A stretch of 64,000 nt of DNA from Arctopsyche grandis (GCF_051622035.1 NC_135360.1:8546001-8610000); one strand, 5' to 3'. Positions 46,456 through 59,875 are shown, counted from the first letter of the stretch. Notes: generated by a model not told the origin, from the sequence alone. A program made the numbers and translations.

Positions 46456-47234
46456 TAATTGTGTTTAATATTTTTATCATATTGAATTTACCTAGAACAC
46501 TAAAAATTATATTTAATTATATTTATTTATTTTGCCATAGTGAAATAATAGAGTAGTTCCAAGTCGTTACTGTGGATAAAAAAAAATATACAATAATAAG
46601 GAAATAAAACAAAATAAACATAAACATAAAACAGATACAATGATAGAGCACGTTAAATTAAATCTCAAATTAAACAATTCCTCAACCAGATCGGCATATT
46701 TTAGATTGAACAAATTCAAGTTAACAGAAATCTGGTTGAGGAGCTAGATAGATACCTTTGCAACAGGCGACGAAACCATCAAATTGGTACGTGGTACAAA
46801 TTGGAGAAGCGAACAAAGTCCGTCATCTAATGTTGGCTGGGAATATTGAAGCTCAATTCTTCAAGAATTTGAGGATGTACAAATAATGTACATATTTAAG
46901 ACCAAAATTATGTAGTCAAATCTTAACTAGTCTTTACACACCTTGCGAAAATTCAATTTATGAATGAAATATACTTTGTCCGGGATTGGAAACCAATTCT
47001 AATACAAAATTTAATATCACTTTTAGAATGTACGCCAAAGTAAATGGATTTAATGTTTTTTTTTAATGTATTCCGATTGATCGTTTATACATATTTTGTA
47101 CTTGAAAACTTTTCCTCGATCGTTTCGATAGATTAGTATTTTTCCTTGTTGTGTTGATAATTGTTTGCACGAAGAAGACACATTTTTTCTTATTCGCTTG
47201 AATTGAATTTAAATTTGTCCGTTTGTTTGTTTAG
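46456..47234. other. Non-coding; A/T-rich, possible LINE 3' remnant at 46520-46900
   Basis: An AAATAAAAC-rich run and inverted words TCCTCAACCAGAT/ATCTGGTTGAGGA (46680, 46727) resemble a LINE 3' region. No coding domain is seen. Confidence 0.3.
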
Positions 47235-47310
47235 GTGTCAGTGAAGTTCAAAGACGGAGCCGCGGTCCGCGCCAGGACTGCGAAGGGGACGAGGCCCTGA
47301 CAATCCTCAA
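47235..47310 (+). CDS. Isolated exon-like segment, unknown gene (partial)
   Basis: A 76-nt GC-rich block is bounded by TTTGTTTAG acceptor and CAA|GTGAGT donor, both strong. One frame is open throughout (VSEVQRRSRGPRQDCEGDEA then LTILK), starting after two carried bases. The other two frames have stops. It may be an internal coding or a 5' UTR exon of a long plus-strand gene extending beyond the window. No family is recognised. Confidence 0.4.
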
Positions 47311-48411
47311 GTGAGTATATATAAAATTTTTAATGCCGTCGTAAAAGTAGGGTGTTGGTCTCGAAAGCATTAGGAAACTACCTGCTCAGGTACGCGCTTA
47401 ATTGACCCGAACCTCTTATGAATCAAACCACCCGGCTTTTGTCGTGCCCCTGAGGTGGTTATAGACCCCGGCGCGTAGTCGTTTAGAGGTCAAACCGGGG
47501 TATTTTCGAGAAGAAATTTACGAGGAATGTTCTCGATCGTTTTAGTGAGTCATGTGTTGAATCACACGAAGATGGATCTGACAGACAACCGGAATGGTCG
47601 AGGTCTGATACTGTTTGAACAAGTGTCGGTCGAAAACAAGCGCGTTCGTGGAATTCGATTTTCGAGGCACTCGAAGGGTTAATCTGGACCGTGTGAGATA
47701 ATTTTCGAAGATCGGCTGTGTTTTACTATCGGTTGTAAACTTGCTGCCTTTATCTTTGATCACTGGGTCGAAAGATCAATGTCGAATTTTATACTGTTTA
47801 AACTATTCAAGTATATTACGCATTATTAGCTCTTGGGCGGGGGTAAAGTTTAGCTGAAAGTTTGCACATTTTGAGTGAGGCGAAAACACACTGGTGTGTT
47901 TATGGAGTGGTATGGGACGTCACGTCCCTGGCTTGTAAACAGTGGGTGTTCCCCAAACCGAATTCGGGTGGAGTTGCACGTGCAGTGTGGATATGTTTGG
48001 GAGATCGCACGTGTATGCATATTCATATGCAACCGAAAAGTTTCTCATAAATGTATTCAAATATGGGATTCACCGTTATCGATCACTGAGTTCAAGCAAG
48101 CATAAATACAAGGATAAAATATCACCGAAAACACTCCAGGGGGTGATTTTTGGGACTGTGTACCATGTATATGGGCTAGGGGTGCTGTGTTTTTTTCGCA
48201 TGTTTAAAAGTATCTTAATAAAAAACACGTACCACGTACCACTTACTGTGTTTTCACCCCAAGTTTCATAAGAATGAGTGTTAAAGGCAGACCATTTTTT
48301 ACCACTTACCTTACTATGGTGAAATGCCTAGTGATTGGGTTTGAAATTATGATTAAAGATTAGGTTTGTTCAAAGCGTGAGGTTTTTTGGTTGAATGTAC
48401 ACATTGTTGCT
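47311..48411. other. Non-coding, no gene recognised
   Basis: GC-richer patches at 47400-47500 and 47880-48030 have no splice-bounded ORF. Confidence 0.4.
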
Positions 48412-48438
48412 GATATTAATACGCATCGTATTAATATC
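48412..48438. repeat. Perfect 12-bp hairpin
   Basis: GATATTAATACG, loop CAT, CGTATTAATATC. Confidence 0.8.
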
Positions 48439-48644
48439 AAATTTAAAATGCCACTGTGCCTGAAGAAAAATATATTCGATCAATGTGTCTTGCCATTGAT
48501 GACGTATAGATGCCAAACTCGGGCATTTGAACGCCAGAATCATGCATAATGCCAGTGCACTCAAAGTATGGAACGTTGTATGCTTGGCATAACGAAGTGA
48601 GATATAAAATGGAATACGTGGGTTAGAAGTATGATAAAGGTGGT

Positions 48645-48940
48645 TGATGTGATGGTGATATTAAATATATTAAAATGGCAATGGACGGGTTACGTAATTA
48701 GAAGAAAGGACGATAAATGGACGAAATAAATGTTTGAATGGTACCCGAGATAATGAATCTAAAAGGGTGCAAGGAAGACCGCGGGGGAGATGGGTGGATG
48801 CAATCAGAAAAATGTGTGGGATCAGATGGATGAAAGTTTCTCAAAACATTGACGAATGGAAGCGTGATGGAGAGGATTTTATCCAGCAGTGGATGGGGAA
48901 CGGTTGTGAATGATGATGATGATAAGGGGAAAAGGCTAAT
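48645..48940 (+). pseudogene. LINE reverse-transcriptase C-terminal fragment
   Basis: A decayed frame reads ILKWQWTGYVIRRKDDKWTK, stop, MFEWYPRDNESKRVQGRPRG and RWVDAIRKMCGIRWM, the conserved RTE-like C-terminus (KWxWAGHVxRRxDxRW...GRPxxRW). It ends with a stop and a (GAT)n tail at about 48910-48924, typical of this LINE group. Confidence 0.8.
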
Positions 48941-49429
48941 ATGAACATACATAATTGTAAATTATTATAATACAGTTTCATTATAAAAGTTTGCAATTCT
49001 GATTTCTCGGAATTGCGCTTTTAAATTTGCAATCTATACACTATATTTTGACATTGACCCTTTTAGACCGGAACCGCAGATTGATTTGTCCGTGCGCAAA
49101 AGTCGTTTTCGCTTATTGCAATTAACCCGAATGACGCAATTCAGATTATTAGATGGAAGTTCGATGAAAAGCTATAATTTGGGTTAGTGTAGTAGTAAAC
49201 TAGTAAAGTAACCGTTGAACACTCCTACGTGTCCGTCCGGTGGGCCTTCTTTACACCGGTTTTTTTCGCATCCGCTTGACGTCAGAGAAGTTTGGTCAGA
49301 TTTTTCGACCGTTGCAAATGTGATCGGGTAAGATTTTGCAAGGTTGAATCACTGTTTGCTTACATATTGTGTGCTCTCCGCCGAACCTAGCTTGCGAAAG
49401 CCTTCTTTTTTTGGCTATATTTATATTTA

Positions 49430-49432
<3 letters not shown>

Positions 49433-49470
<38 letters not shown>
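49433..49470. repeat. (GT)n microsatellite
   Basis: About 18-19 GT units; (CA)n/(GT)n runs also occur at 45600-45620, 52755-52778 and 54898-54916. Confidence 0.95.
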
Positions 49471-49472
<2 letters not shown>

Positions 49473-50399
49473 CTGTGAAGACGTTTTTGCGTTTCGTAAT
49501 GTGCAATGTAAGCTTCGGGTTCATAGAATTGTCTAAGCAGGTAAATGTTGTACAAAGGATTACCGAGGAAAAGGTCAAGGTGTACGATGACTATGGGCGA
49601 GTGAATGTTTCATAGAATCTCGTCGAGCGACTGAAGGATCAGGATTGTGGTGCGTCATAATATGTATCGTTTGAGGATATTGTTGAAATTCGTCAATGTG
49701 TAACCTTCGTTAAGTTTTAGTTGGAAATGATGCGTACTCGTTTCTAAGATGTAAATACATGTTTTTTTCCAAATCACGGAAATTTTGTGTTTTTGATTCA
49801 GTATTAAATTGACTTCATTCAGTCTTAAATTGACTGGCTTTTGTCCTAAAACATTTGTAGTCTTTTTTACATATGTATATGTGTACTGTAGAGGAAAAAT
49901 CTAGTGTGAATTTCACACACGTATTTATCTAAGTTTTTTTTATTGTAATTAACTAAGTTTTATTGCCTAATAAAAAATAATTATGTACCAAAATATGTAA
50001 AATCGTTATCCCTTCAAAATAACTGACTAATCTGACTTATTAATGAAACTCCGATAATACGAATTTGAGTTGGTAGTCTTTCGACGTGAATTCATTATTT
50101 TTCAAATATTTCTTGACAAGAGTATTGAAGAGTATTCATTACAAGCCTCTTCTATACTTCACTTGGCTCTTTCGTCTGACAAAATTTGGGTTTGATATCC
50201 ACACTGTTCCGATCGTTTTCAAACATTGCCATTTTGCTCGGTTTGGTCATCAATATATGTGTAAATCAAATCCACCAGTACGATGGTGAAAAATAATCGT
50301 AATAGACATGTTTAAAAAATTTATATTTTCTTTATAAGTTACATTATCGGGTTGCTCCCGAGTGAAATGTATGATATTAAACTTGTACATATATAACAT

Positions 50400-50545
50400 T
50401 TTGATATCATATTGAAATAGTGATGACACATATCCAAGTCTGACCAGTAGTACTACAGAAATACTTCCGAATAAATTCTTTTCAATCGAGGTCAACCCAG
50501 GGGATCGAACCTAGCAACCACTGGCTGGTTTGCTATGCTGCTGGC
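50400..50545 (-). repeat. tRNA-derived SINE
   Basis: On the minus strand: box-B-like GGTTCGATCCC then TGGGTTGACCTCGATTGAAA and GTACTACTGGTCAGA, the same order as at 13206-13345 and 54245-54345. Confidence 0.65.
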
Positions 50546-52021
50546 TAAATATATAATAGTAATAATTCGTCTTTGATATTGGTATTAAACGTGCTTCGCA
50601 AGTCATATGTATATACATCCATACATACAATGTGTAATAATATCGTTGGCTTTTGAAAGTGAAAATTCTTTATAAATTACGCAGTAATAAAGACCTTAAT
50701 GTCGTTAGTAATATATAATATAAGAAATAGTGGAATTTACCGTGTAAGGAAAATTTAGCTGAGAGCAACTTGCCAGCTTCCTTATATGTAAGATCGTCTT
50801 ACTTTACCTTTCATTTTTATGCAGGTAACTTTGTCAAACGTTTTTATAATGTTTACGTTACTATTAAATAGTTGTTTTTTTTTCTTTTAATTATTTCACG
50901 GTTTGTTAGTTGTAATCGTATCGAACGGAAGCGGTTACGGCTAGTCTTGAACTTGTTTAAATTTTCCGTAGTATTACGTGATCTTTTTGCTGATCTTTCG
51001 CTGATGTTTTTGGATTTTAGTAAAATTTATTATAATCATATTTACACATTGATTTATATAAGATTTTAAAACTGCACGGTCGAGAATTATTTGAACTGTA
51101 TCGATAGAATTATTGAAAATCGAAATAGAACTGTTTGGAAATCGTGATCGTAAATCAAAATATGTACTTCTATACACAATGTAGCCCGGGCCAAATTCTC
51201 AAGAATCTAGACTCTATAAATATGATTCATATTCTCGATTGCTATCGATTTGTTTTAGTGTATTTATTATTATGTAAGTGCTTTGAACTGAGCTACAGTA
51301 TTTCTTTGAAATTTCTCAAATATGATTGAAATTTTTTGAAAGCTTGATGTCAATCGAAAGTTGTTGCAGTTTCGTAAGGTTTTTGAGGAATTTGGACGCA
51401 TTTTTTAGCTATGCTGTTTGTAATGTGAAAATATATTGAGCAATATATTGTTGAATGATTCACATTCGTATGTAGTGGCAATGAGTAACACATTTACATG
51501 GTAAGTAAGTTTCGAGCATTGGTTTACTGGTTTAATCAACACCTTTACACTACATTTAACGCCTGAAATTATGTGAAATCACATTTCTCAAGAGTTTTTG
51601 AGTACTATTATGAGAACTTGCCTTCTTACCGTTGAGATTTCGTAAGATTTTCGAACTAATGTCAAAAGAATTTCAATAGGGCAATTAAAATCCTGGTGAA
51701 TGTTTAGTCGACTTCTTCTTCATCACTATTGATGTCCTTATAATTGTTTTATTTTGTCCAAAGGAACCAACTATTTTAATTGATCGTTTGCTGTTTTAAA
51801 AATTTAGATTGAAATAAAATACATCAATCCGTCAACGTATGGAAAATATTAGCACATCAGGGTCAGAGTTTTTGCATAATATACCTTAATCCTCAAGAAT
51901 AAACTTTGTACTACATTTGATGGTTTTTTTTTGTCCAATTTAATGCCAAAGCTATGAATTTTGTCATACAAAGTTATATAACACATGCATGCATATGTAT
52001 GTATGTTCATATGTATGTTCA
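50546..52021. other. Non-coding, no gene recognised
   Basis: AT-rich; only chance ORFs. Confidence 0.45.
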
Positions 52022-52245
52022 TAGCCAGCAGTTTGGCTTAGTGATAGCGTATATATTTAGCATCACTGAGGTCATAGGTTCGTGTCCTCGCCACTGCTGG
52101 TTAGATTTGGGGATTTTGTGACTCCAAATCGATCGTTTCTCTATCAGAGTTTGCCAATTTTATCTGATCATTGCTGAAACGGTTCCTGAAAATTGGTATT
52201 AAAAAATCTAATCCTGTTGTCACAAAAATCTGCCTGTGTATAATT
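52022..52245 (+). repeat. tRNA-derived SINE
   Basis: Box-A-like TTTGGCTTAGTGATAGC and box-B-like GGTTCGTGTCC, then CTGCTGGTTAGATTTGGG, ACTCCAAATCGATCG and a 3' body with GAAACGGTTCC. Related to the minus-strand copy at 28545-28735. Confidence 0.75.
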
Positions 52246-53449
52246 TGTATTAATTATACACAGTAATCTGAAATCCATAGATGTCACTATGATTATTATT
52301 TCTGATTAATTGTTATATTCTATATATGTATTCTGATTCTATATGTATGTATTACTGTATTTCTGATTTCTGATTGTTTATGTATTTCATTAACGTACAC
52401 CCGTCGCATTGGAGCAAATCTGTAATGGCGAGTGTGTATTGATTGTGACAATAAAATAAAATAAAATATGTAATAGGCAACAATAGCAACAAAATATTCT
52501 GTCGGTATTGATGTAACTTTTACGAAATCGATTGAGTAAGTTTTGGATATCAAGATTTTCCAATGATGATTGGTTATATTAGGAAAAACTAGTAGTTTAT
52601 TTAGATTTTCAATCAAAATTATAAAATTCTTCCACAATTTCCTAATTAAATCTTATTTTTTTTTACGTTTTGTATATGATTGCATTTGACACGGATGCAC
52701 ATAGGCATGTTTCCCACATGGCGAAAAAAAAGTTTGAATGGCACATGGAGTATGCACACACACACACACACACACACTGACAAACACGGGCTAAACGAGT
52801 CGTGTGAATGGTGGTGCGAGTTGTCGCGTGTCGGTAAGGTCTGCATACCACAACCGGTCGGCCTAGAGACACTGCTGGAGCACACTCTGTCGAGAAGAGA
52901 GAGAGTGGATATGTTAATAGACCAAACAAAAATCACTAGGCTGGTTGCATTATGTACATACATAGTATGTACTTCGTTGGTCGCCGATTCCCCCCTCCCC
53001 TCACACGTGGTGCCGAATTTTCACGCGGCACGCTTTTCACGCGTTTTCCAACAGGTCTAATTGACCCGCTTGCTGGCGACAGTTAAACCAACACTCGAGA
53101 GTTTGTGCTGATTTTCAGTCAGTGGTACCGATTCCTGGAACGATGGGTTTTCAATAAAAATGCATACTACATATGTATTAAAAACATTTTATTACAAGTA
53201 CTTCTGTATTCTATATGAATGTTTGGATATGTACAACAAAATGTTATCATATCACGTATATTTTACGTATATTCTAATAGCTACTGATTCAGTTATCATT
53301 TTATATTTAAAAAAATATTTTTACTTTATCTATGTATGTAGGTACATTATGTACGTAGTAACAATAGATGTGATTATGCGAAATTTTGAACTCGAGATTA
53401 TGACTGATTCGAACTCAGAATCGATCACTGATCTCGTTTTCATGATCTA
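52246..53449. other. Non-coding, GC-richer patch at 52780-53060
   Basis: Contains (CA)n at 52755-52778 and a CAACCGGTCGG site at 52851. No splice-bounded exon confirmed. Confidence 0.35.
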
Positions 53450-53900
53450 GAAAAAAATGTGTGTGTGTCTGTGAATTTTGGGGATTTTTTGAACACCGTT
53501 AGTCCTATTGAACTGAAACTTAGTATCGGTTACTGAAATTCTTATCGATACGATGTACAATTTTAAGTTGACCGGAAATGGTACCTCTCCTTATATGTAG
53601 GTGTCCCCTTTTTTAAGTTTTTTAATTCAATTATCTCCCAAACCGCTAACCGAATCTGACTGAAATTTTTTTAAATGCAACAGAAATTATAAATTTTATA
53701 CCCTAATATTTTTTAAATATTTTATCTTAAACCAAAAGCATTACTTTTACTCTGAAGAATCGAGATTTTTTTATGGTTTTCTCAAAAACTTTTTATTGAA
53801 ATAAAATGTCAAATCTAGAAGTTTAAGCTTAATACCAAGTTATATATAAAATATGGTGAGCGGTTGACGGATATCCGGAAATGGCAGTTTATTTTTGTAA
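53450..53900 (+). repeat. Dispersed repeat with AACACCGTTAG / CCAAACCGCTAACCG words
   Basis: Words such as CTCCCAAACCGCTAACCGAA and TTGAACACCGTTAGTCC are typical of a widespread arthropod repeat that often accompanies the CCCGGCTTCGC family. Class not assigned. Confidence 0.4.
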
Positions 53901-54244
53901 GTGTGTATATAGAACAACAGAAAAAAATGATCAAAAGCCTATTTATTATTCTTATAAATGTTCATAATATTATATTATATATGTACGTATATTATTTCAA
54001 CTAAAGACTCTTCAGGTCGACGACCTAAAGCAGATTGTGCTAAGGTAGTCCTGTGGGTAATCAGGCCAAAAGCTATATACATATGTATAATACATAAAGG
54101 TTTTTAAATTTCACATTATTACAAAACCTGATGTTTCATCAACATATAATCACAAGTTGTTCTTGGGTTAAGAAATGAACAAGATTTTAGATCCTCCATT
54201 GAGATCCAATAAAATTATATTATTTAACTTGTACTTATCTTTTG

Positions 54245-54345
54245 TTCAAGTCTGAACATCAGTACTATAGAAATACTTGCGAATAAATTCTTTTCAATCG
54301 AGATCAACCCGGGAATCTCTCGGTGAAACAGAAACACCATGTTTC
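54245..54345 (-). repeat. tRNA-derived SINE fragment
   Basis: Minus strand CCGAGAGATTCCCGGGTTGAT then CTCGATTGAAAAGAATTTAT and AGTACTGATGTTCAGA, matching the 50.4-kb SINE. Confidence 0.55.
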
Positions 54346-54843
54346 TAAAAATTTGAAATTTGAATAAATGTTTTTCGGAAATCCACTGGATAAACAACAT
54401 TAAATAAGTACCTACATATGAGTGTATGTATGTATGCATATGAGCTTGAATCAAGCAGCTTGATGTGCCAAAAATGAAATTACTTATGCGTGCCGCGACG
54501 TTTGTGTCTCTTCGAGATGAGGACGGTCTCGATCGAAATTCGAAACGCTCGTTCGCACGTCACGTTGGTCAACTTGTTGCATTTGCAATTTGCGTGGTGG
54601 CCGAGACCACTTTCGCTGCAATCCTAATCAATCAGTTGCAGCAACTGTCGACCGCACGCTTATCCAACAGTTGCATTCGAATTGCAAATTTAGCTTCGAA
54701 ACCCACATCATTTTGCTTTTATACAGAATTCGTACATGCATATTTACATATGTATGTATGTGCTTTGAAACTTTTGGGTAGTATTACTCATTGTCCGTCA
54801 GCCGAAGTCGGTTTGAATCAGTGAGTGAGGCAATCGTGGACGA

Positions 54844-54891
54844 ATGAATGGTGTCAAAATTGAACCTGATTGTGACATTGGCGGACTACCT
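54844..54891 (+). CDS. Candidate short first coding exon, unknown gene
   Basis: ATG opens 16 codons (MNGVKIEPDCDIGGLP) ending at a good donor CCT|GTAAGG. VKIEP matches a sumoylation consensus (hydrophobic-Lys-x-Glu) common in nuclear factors. The upstream 54470-54680 stretch is relatively GC-rich. It is short, so it could easily be chance. Confidence 0.2.
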
Positions 54892-54916
54892 GTAAGGTGT
54901 GTGTGTGTGTGTGTGA

Positions 54917-55497
54917 GTATGCGTCACATTTGGGAGCTTTCGTGCGAAAGTGGATCAAAGCTTATATATGTATGTACATACGTAGAATTGTGTATTAATT
55001 TTTTATTCGATCAAAGTTGTGTGATTTTTATGTATATACATATGTAAGATGCTTTCACACTTCATATCTTTACTTTTTATAGGTTATCTTTCCTTGGTTA
55101 TTTAAATATGACCAGAAGTGTAACTAGAAAAAATTGGCCCGCATACAAAAGTTATCAAAGGCTATTTTTGAATGAAACAAATAAACCTTCGAATTTTTGA
55201 CGTCGTTCCTCGTCTCCAAATTTTAAATTTTTTGACTGTAAGCTGAAGATTGATATTGCTAGTTTTTAGAATAAGTAATATGAGCAATGAGAAACTATTT
55301 AGGTATCAAATACATACATACATATACATGAGTTTTCATTGTCCTTTAGAGATGTAAAGAAAATAACGAATTGAAAATAATTACATTGTTGTGTGAGAAA
55401 ATTATGTACTTATTTTATGAATATAATTTTTTTTATTTAATTTTTGATATAACTGATAACATTTTTTACAAACTCAAAATTTATGGTGATTTAATGA
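54917..55497. other. Non-coding, no gene recognised
   Basis: AT-rich. Confidence 0.45.
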
Positions 55498-55543
55498 ACG
55501 TTTGCTGGTACACATTATTGAAAATGTGTGTACCAGCAAACGT
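55498..55543. repeat. 46-bp hairpin with a perfect 17-bp stem
   Basis: ACGTTTGCTGGTACACA pairs exactly with TGTGTACCAGCAAACGT around a 12-base loop. Confidence 0.8.
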
Positions 55544-57267
55544 ATGATGTTAGTAAATTTATGGTCTGTTTTAACTTTATTTTGATAAAAAAATCAATAT
55601 TATCTTATGGACATCATCAATTTTTCTTACACCTGTACTCTCTCTCTCTCTCTACATATGTGTATGTATCAATTTCACTTGTCTTGTTGTGCTCGAAATA
55701 TAGGCGAAGTGTTCATTATACATATTATATTCACAGCCGATTCGAATATTTTTGATTCCCGAAGAAGGAGCTTAATAGTCTATAATTAGCCTGTCATCTG
55801 CGCGACTTGTTTGGACAAACGTATAATTACCGAATGTAATTACACACAACTGTACGCAGCTTTACAATCGATCGATCGATGGGTTCAAAATATATGTTAT
55901 ATTAATAATAATTCGTATGCAAAACTATTTTGTTTGAGAAAGATCACTAAATTCATCATCGTTTGTTTAGCCTCAATTTAATAACCATGTTATAGAAAAT
56001 GTCGGTATTTTGATGTAGCTTATTTACTTATGGTTGACTTGGTTCACTTTTAATTCGAAGTGCTGTAAATGTACATACTTATAGGAATTGTTGAGACATT
56101 CACCCGTAGGCACATTATTGTCTCTGTAACAATATGGGCGGGCTGCCATACCGGTTCTATATTCTACATAAATATGTATAATATCTATAGGTACACACAT
56201 ACATACATATGTAAATACGGATAGAAAACTCCGTATTATGTATATGCTAAAATTAATTTCTAAATAATTTTTTATTTCAATAAAACATTTCATCGAAAGC
56301 GCGTGCTTATTTTGTACGCTCATGTAAATTTACTGCTGCATTCGACCCGCCCATTGGTTTTCTCCCATTTCTAAACTCCCTCTCGATAAATCGTCTCGTG
56401 TCGTCTATTAATATCGAATGAAAAAAATTGTTTATACACTGAGTAAAAGTATCATCACGCCTATCTATGTAGACATTGTCGACGAGTCTGTCCCACGTAA
56501 TCGTCGAGATTGCGGTTAACCGTGGGCGAGTTCTCCACCGCCCGGTTGGTTTCACTTTCTTGTTGGATTTTTCCTCTTATATGTATGTATGTATGTATGT
56601 ATTTATGGTCGGATTATCCGCAGCTTGCGTAATTCCGATTGTCGTTTTCTGAAAACGTTCCCTTTGTTCCGCGGAATTCGTATAGCCTTTGAACGAAGTT
56701 GACCGTAAGTATATTGTGCCCGGTCGACGCCGAGCGTTGTAATCGTTTATTATTATTACGGGTAATACGTTATGCATTTGTACAATGGAGTTTGTTGATC
56801 TTGCGGTTAATGTGAGTGGTGTGTTTTGAATGGTTGACCTGCTGTTCTAAGTCTGGTGTGTATGGATTTCGGTCGGAAAATGTAGCGAACATTAGATCAG
56901 CGTGTAATGGCAAGAACACGCTGTGCGGCATGGGACGTGCTCGTGGGTTCCAGCTTCGATGGGTGTATCTTCATGTCAGTGTTAATTCGTGCGATCTTAT
57001 TATTCTCTTATATTTATTTAAATATGAGAATCACCGTTATCGATCGTGTAATTGCACCGTTATCGATGTGCAATTGCATGTACGCAATTCCAATTGGTTG
57101 GCTAATATGTTCTGATCATTGAGAGTCACATATTTTGATGTTCGCATACATACATACAAAATATGTATGTTCATGACAAAACTTTTGAATCAAAGGGAAT
57201 GGAGATGAAATGGACAGACCTGTGCCAAGAATCTGCTGGTGCCGTTCTACTCAATGTGATTTTACCC
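55544..57267. other. Non-coding; clustered TTATCGAT motifs
   Basis: CACCGTTATCGAT occurs twice, near 57023 and 57055, each followed by a TGCAATTG-like word. A TATGTATG run lies near 56580. No exon. Confidence 0.4.
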
Positions 57268-57450
57268 TTAGGGCGCAGACACAATTTTTTTTAGATAGTT
57301 TTTTTCATGTAAATATAAGTTAGCACGCCTGATCACGCCAAAATCAGCCCATATTTTCCTTGTATTGACATGGTTTGACAGTGATCGAAAAAGACCATTC
57401 TCATATTTGAAGAAATGTAGGAGAAACTTGTCGTGCATAGTGTACGATTC
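57268..57450. repeat. Dispersed repeat, second copy of the 15.7-kb family
   Basis: Shares GGGCGCAGACAC, AGCACGCCTGATC, CTTGTATTGACA, ACAGTGATCGA and GGAGAAAC in order with 15734-15960. Confidence 0.6.
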
Positions 57451-59875
57451 AGTGTGTTTTTGCCTTTAATGTCGTCAATCTTGTCTTTTATATGTATGTA
57501 CATACTTGTATACAAAAATTCATGCTTGTAATGAAAATTTTTGATCTAAGTTAAGATATCATTTTCAATTATATTAATTAGACAATATAACTTGTAATTT
57601 GTATACATTTAGTTTTAGTTTTTATGTTAAGTTATAGCACACTGGTGTCTAATATTTTCCGCAAGGTTGAAATGTTAACATGTCGTAGAATGCGAGATCG
57701 TAATCATGAGCTAACGTAACCTTTTAGGTTATCACGTTTTGCCTATGACCAGAGTGAGTCATAATGTCAGAAATCGAGGTTTAAAAAGGCACGGATACAA
57801 TTTGCATTGCAAATAGGTATCCTTGCTGACAGGTAGATGTCACAATATATAATATGTATGTGTTTTAGAGCTTTGAACTTTGTATTGAAATTTTTTATAA
57901 AAACTGTTATATTATATACATGGTATTGTGTTACTATTTCTATAAGAGTTAGTACAAGTTAAGTGTATATGATTTTTAATTTGTATGAAGAATACTATTA
58001 AAGACTAACCGGTATATCAAAAATCTAATTGTATCAAACGTTAAAATCAACCTTAACGAAAACTTGATATACTACCTATAGATAATCGACGAGCTTCCTC
58101 GAATTCTTCACAAACTCATTAAAATTCTCAAACGTAACATCACAACATGCTAGAACTCAAATTACAAAGGTCGGCAAATTGATTTGGCATGTACGTACAT
58201 ACATATGTATTTTTCATTATCGGTCGAACGTTTGTCGAAACTGACACCCGGCTGAAAGTATTATAGTAGATACATACGTACACGATAATAAATAAAAAGT
58301 GGTCGTGTCCAAAAGTCGTTCGTGTGCCACATACTGCGCGTCATCTCAACGAGAGGAAGTGCATCTTCGTTAAAACGCGAAGACAACTTAGCAACTTTCA
58401 CGAACTTGGTTAAATTTCCAATAATTCAAGTTGCTCGCACGCAGCAAGTGGCACACCAGACTTCAAAAATGGGACCTCAAATATTTGAGAATCGCACGTC
58501 GTTGTCTCTGGCCGTTGAGGCGTTCCACTTATCCTTTCTGAAAATTTGATCGCCGTACGTCTGAAATTTTGCGCTGGTGACGTCTGAAGTTGTCCGTCAA
58601 CAACCGGCATGTGTTTCCAGTGATGCCTGTAATGATCGCCGTTTGACGCACAAATAGTTACGCAGGTGGTTTCGGATCGTTCGTCACGCACGCGTTTGAC
58701 GAACTTGACTTCTAATCGACGCAAATATAGGTATGATTACGGGTCACAGTCTAATTCTGTTTTAAAATGTTGACGATCGCTTGAAAGTGTTTCGGTCAGG
58801 TGTTTTCGCTCGGTCGTTTATTAAAATTTATGACTTCCAGACGTATGTACCTATGTTGGAAATTATTGCTGTTTTAAAATGAAAATGTTACTCAATGTTA
58901 TTTGAATAAAGTCATTTTTGACTTTAAATTAATGTATTGGAAAGTTATTCTTGCTTTACATATGCCCGTTTATCAGCCGCACTCTGTAGTATCGATAGGC
59001 GTACGGGTGTACAATGGCGGCATTTGGACTTGGTGTCGAATTTATTCAAAAATTGAATTCGAATCGAAACATGTTTTTAAAATATCTGCCTTCCAAAGTT
59101 AAAACATCATTTTTCTGTGTTGAATTTGTGTCTTGCGTTTTGAAAATTGTATAAATAAAATGATTGGGTCTGTTTTAAGATTGCTGATTCTTTTGCCGCA
59201 CATGATTCGGATCAAAATTTATTTTACAAATATGTAGATAGTAAAAGTTTGTAAATATGAAACTTATAGCAACATATCAGTAAATAAATATAATACTCTA
59301 CGTATCTGTATTTATAGTATGTTAAGCTTTCTTCAATATTGAAAGTTTTTCTTTTTCTTATATACGCATGTATGTACATATGTATGTATATTATAATTTT
59401 AGATCTAATCAGTGAGAGGCTGATTTATTTATGTACCACATTAGTAATGGCCGAAATTAGTAGTCATAAAACTGTGACCTCTTGTGTTAACGTGATTTTG
59501 GTTTGCATCCTGCATACAACAGTAAGGCATACAGCTTGCATCTTACTCGCATATACATATGTACATATGTAATCTTACTTGAGAGCAGGATGTGAAATAT
59601 CAAAATGATACCAACTGCAATGGTAATGAAAACCCCAATTGAATTTTCAGTTCGAGGTCGAAGGTCAAAACCTATTCCGTTAGAGATTTTTGGTAATAAT
59701 TAAAGAAAAATTCGGCAAAATCGTTAGACTAGTTCTTACAACAAAAAAAAAAATAACAAATATTTATACATTGTATAACAGATAAGGTCGTGTGATTTTT
59801 TTCTTGAATACCATATAATTAATCTATTTATACTTCCATTTGTAGTCTTCTGTGTGTGTGGTCTATTATTTATTT
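57451..59875. other. Non-coding; GC-richer patch at 58280-58740
   Basis: The patch has mixed ORFs on both strands with no convincing splice frame; regulatory DNA is possible. Confidence 0.4.
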
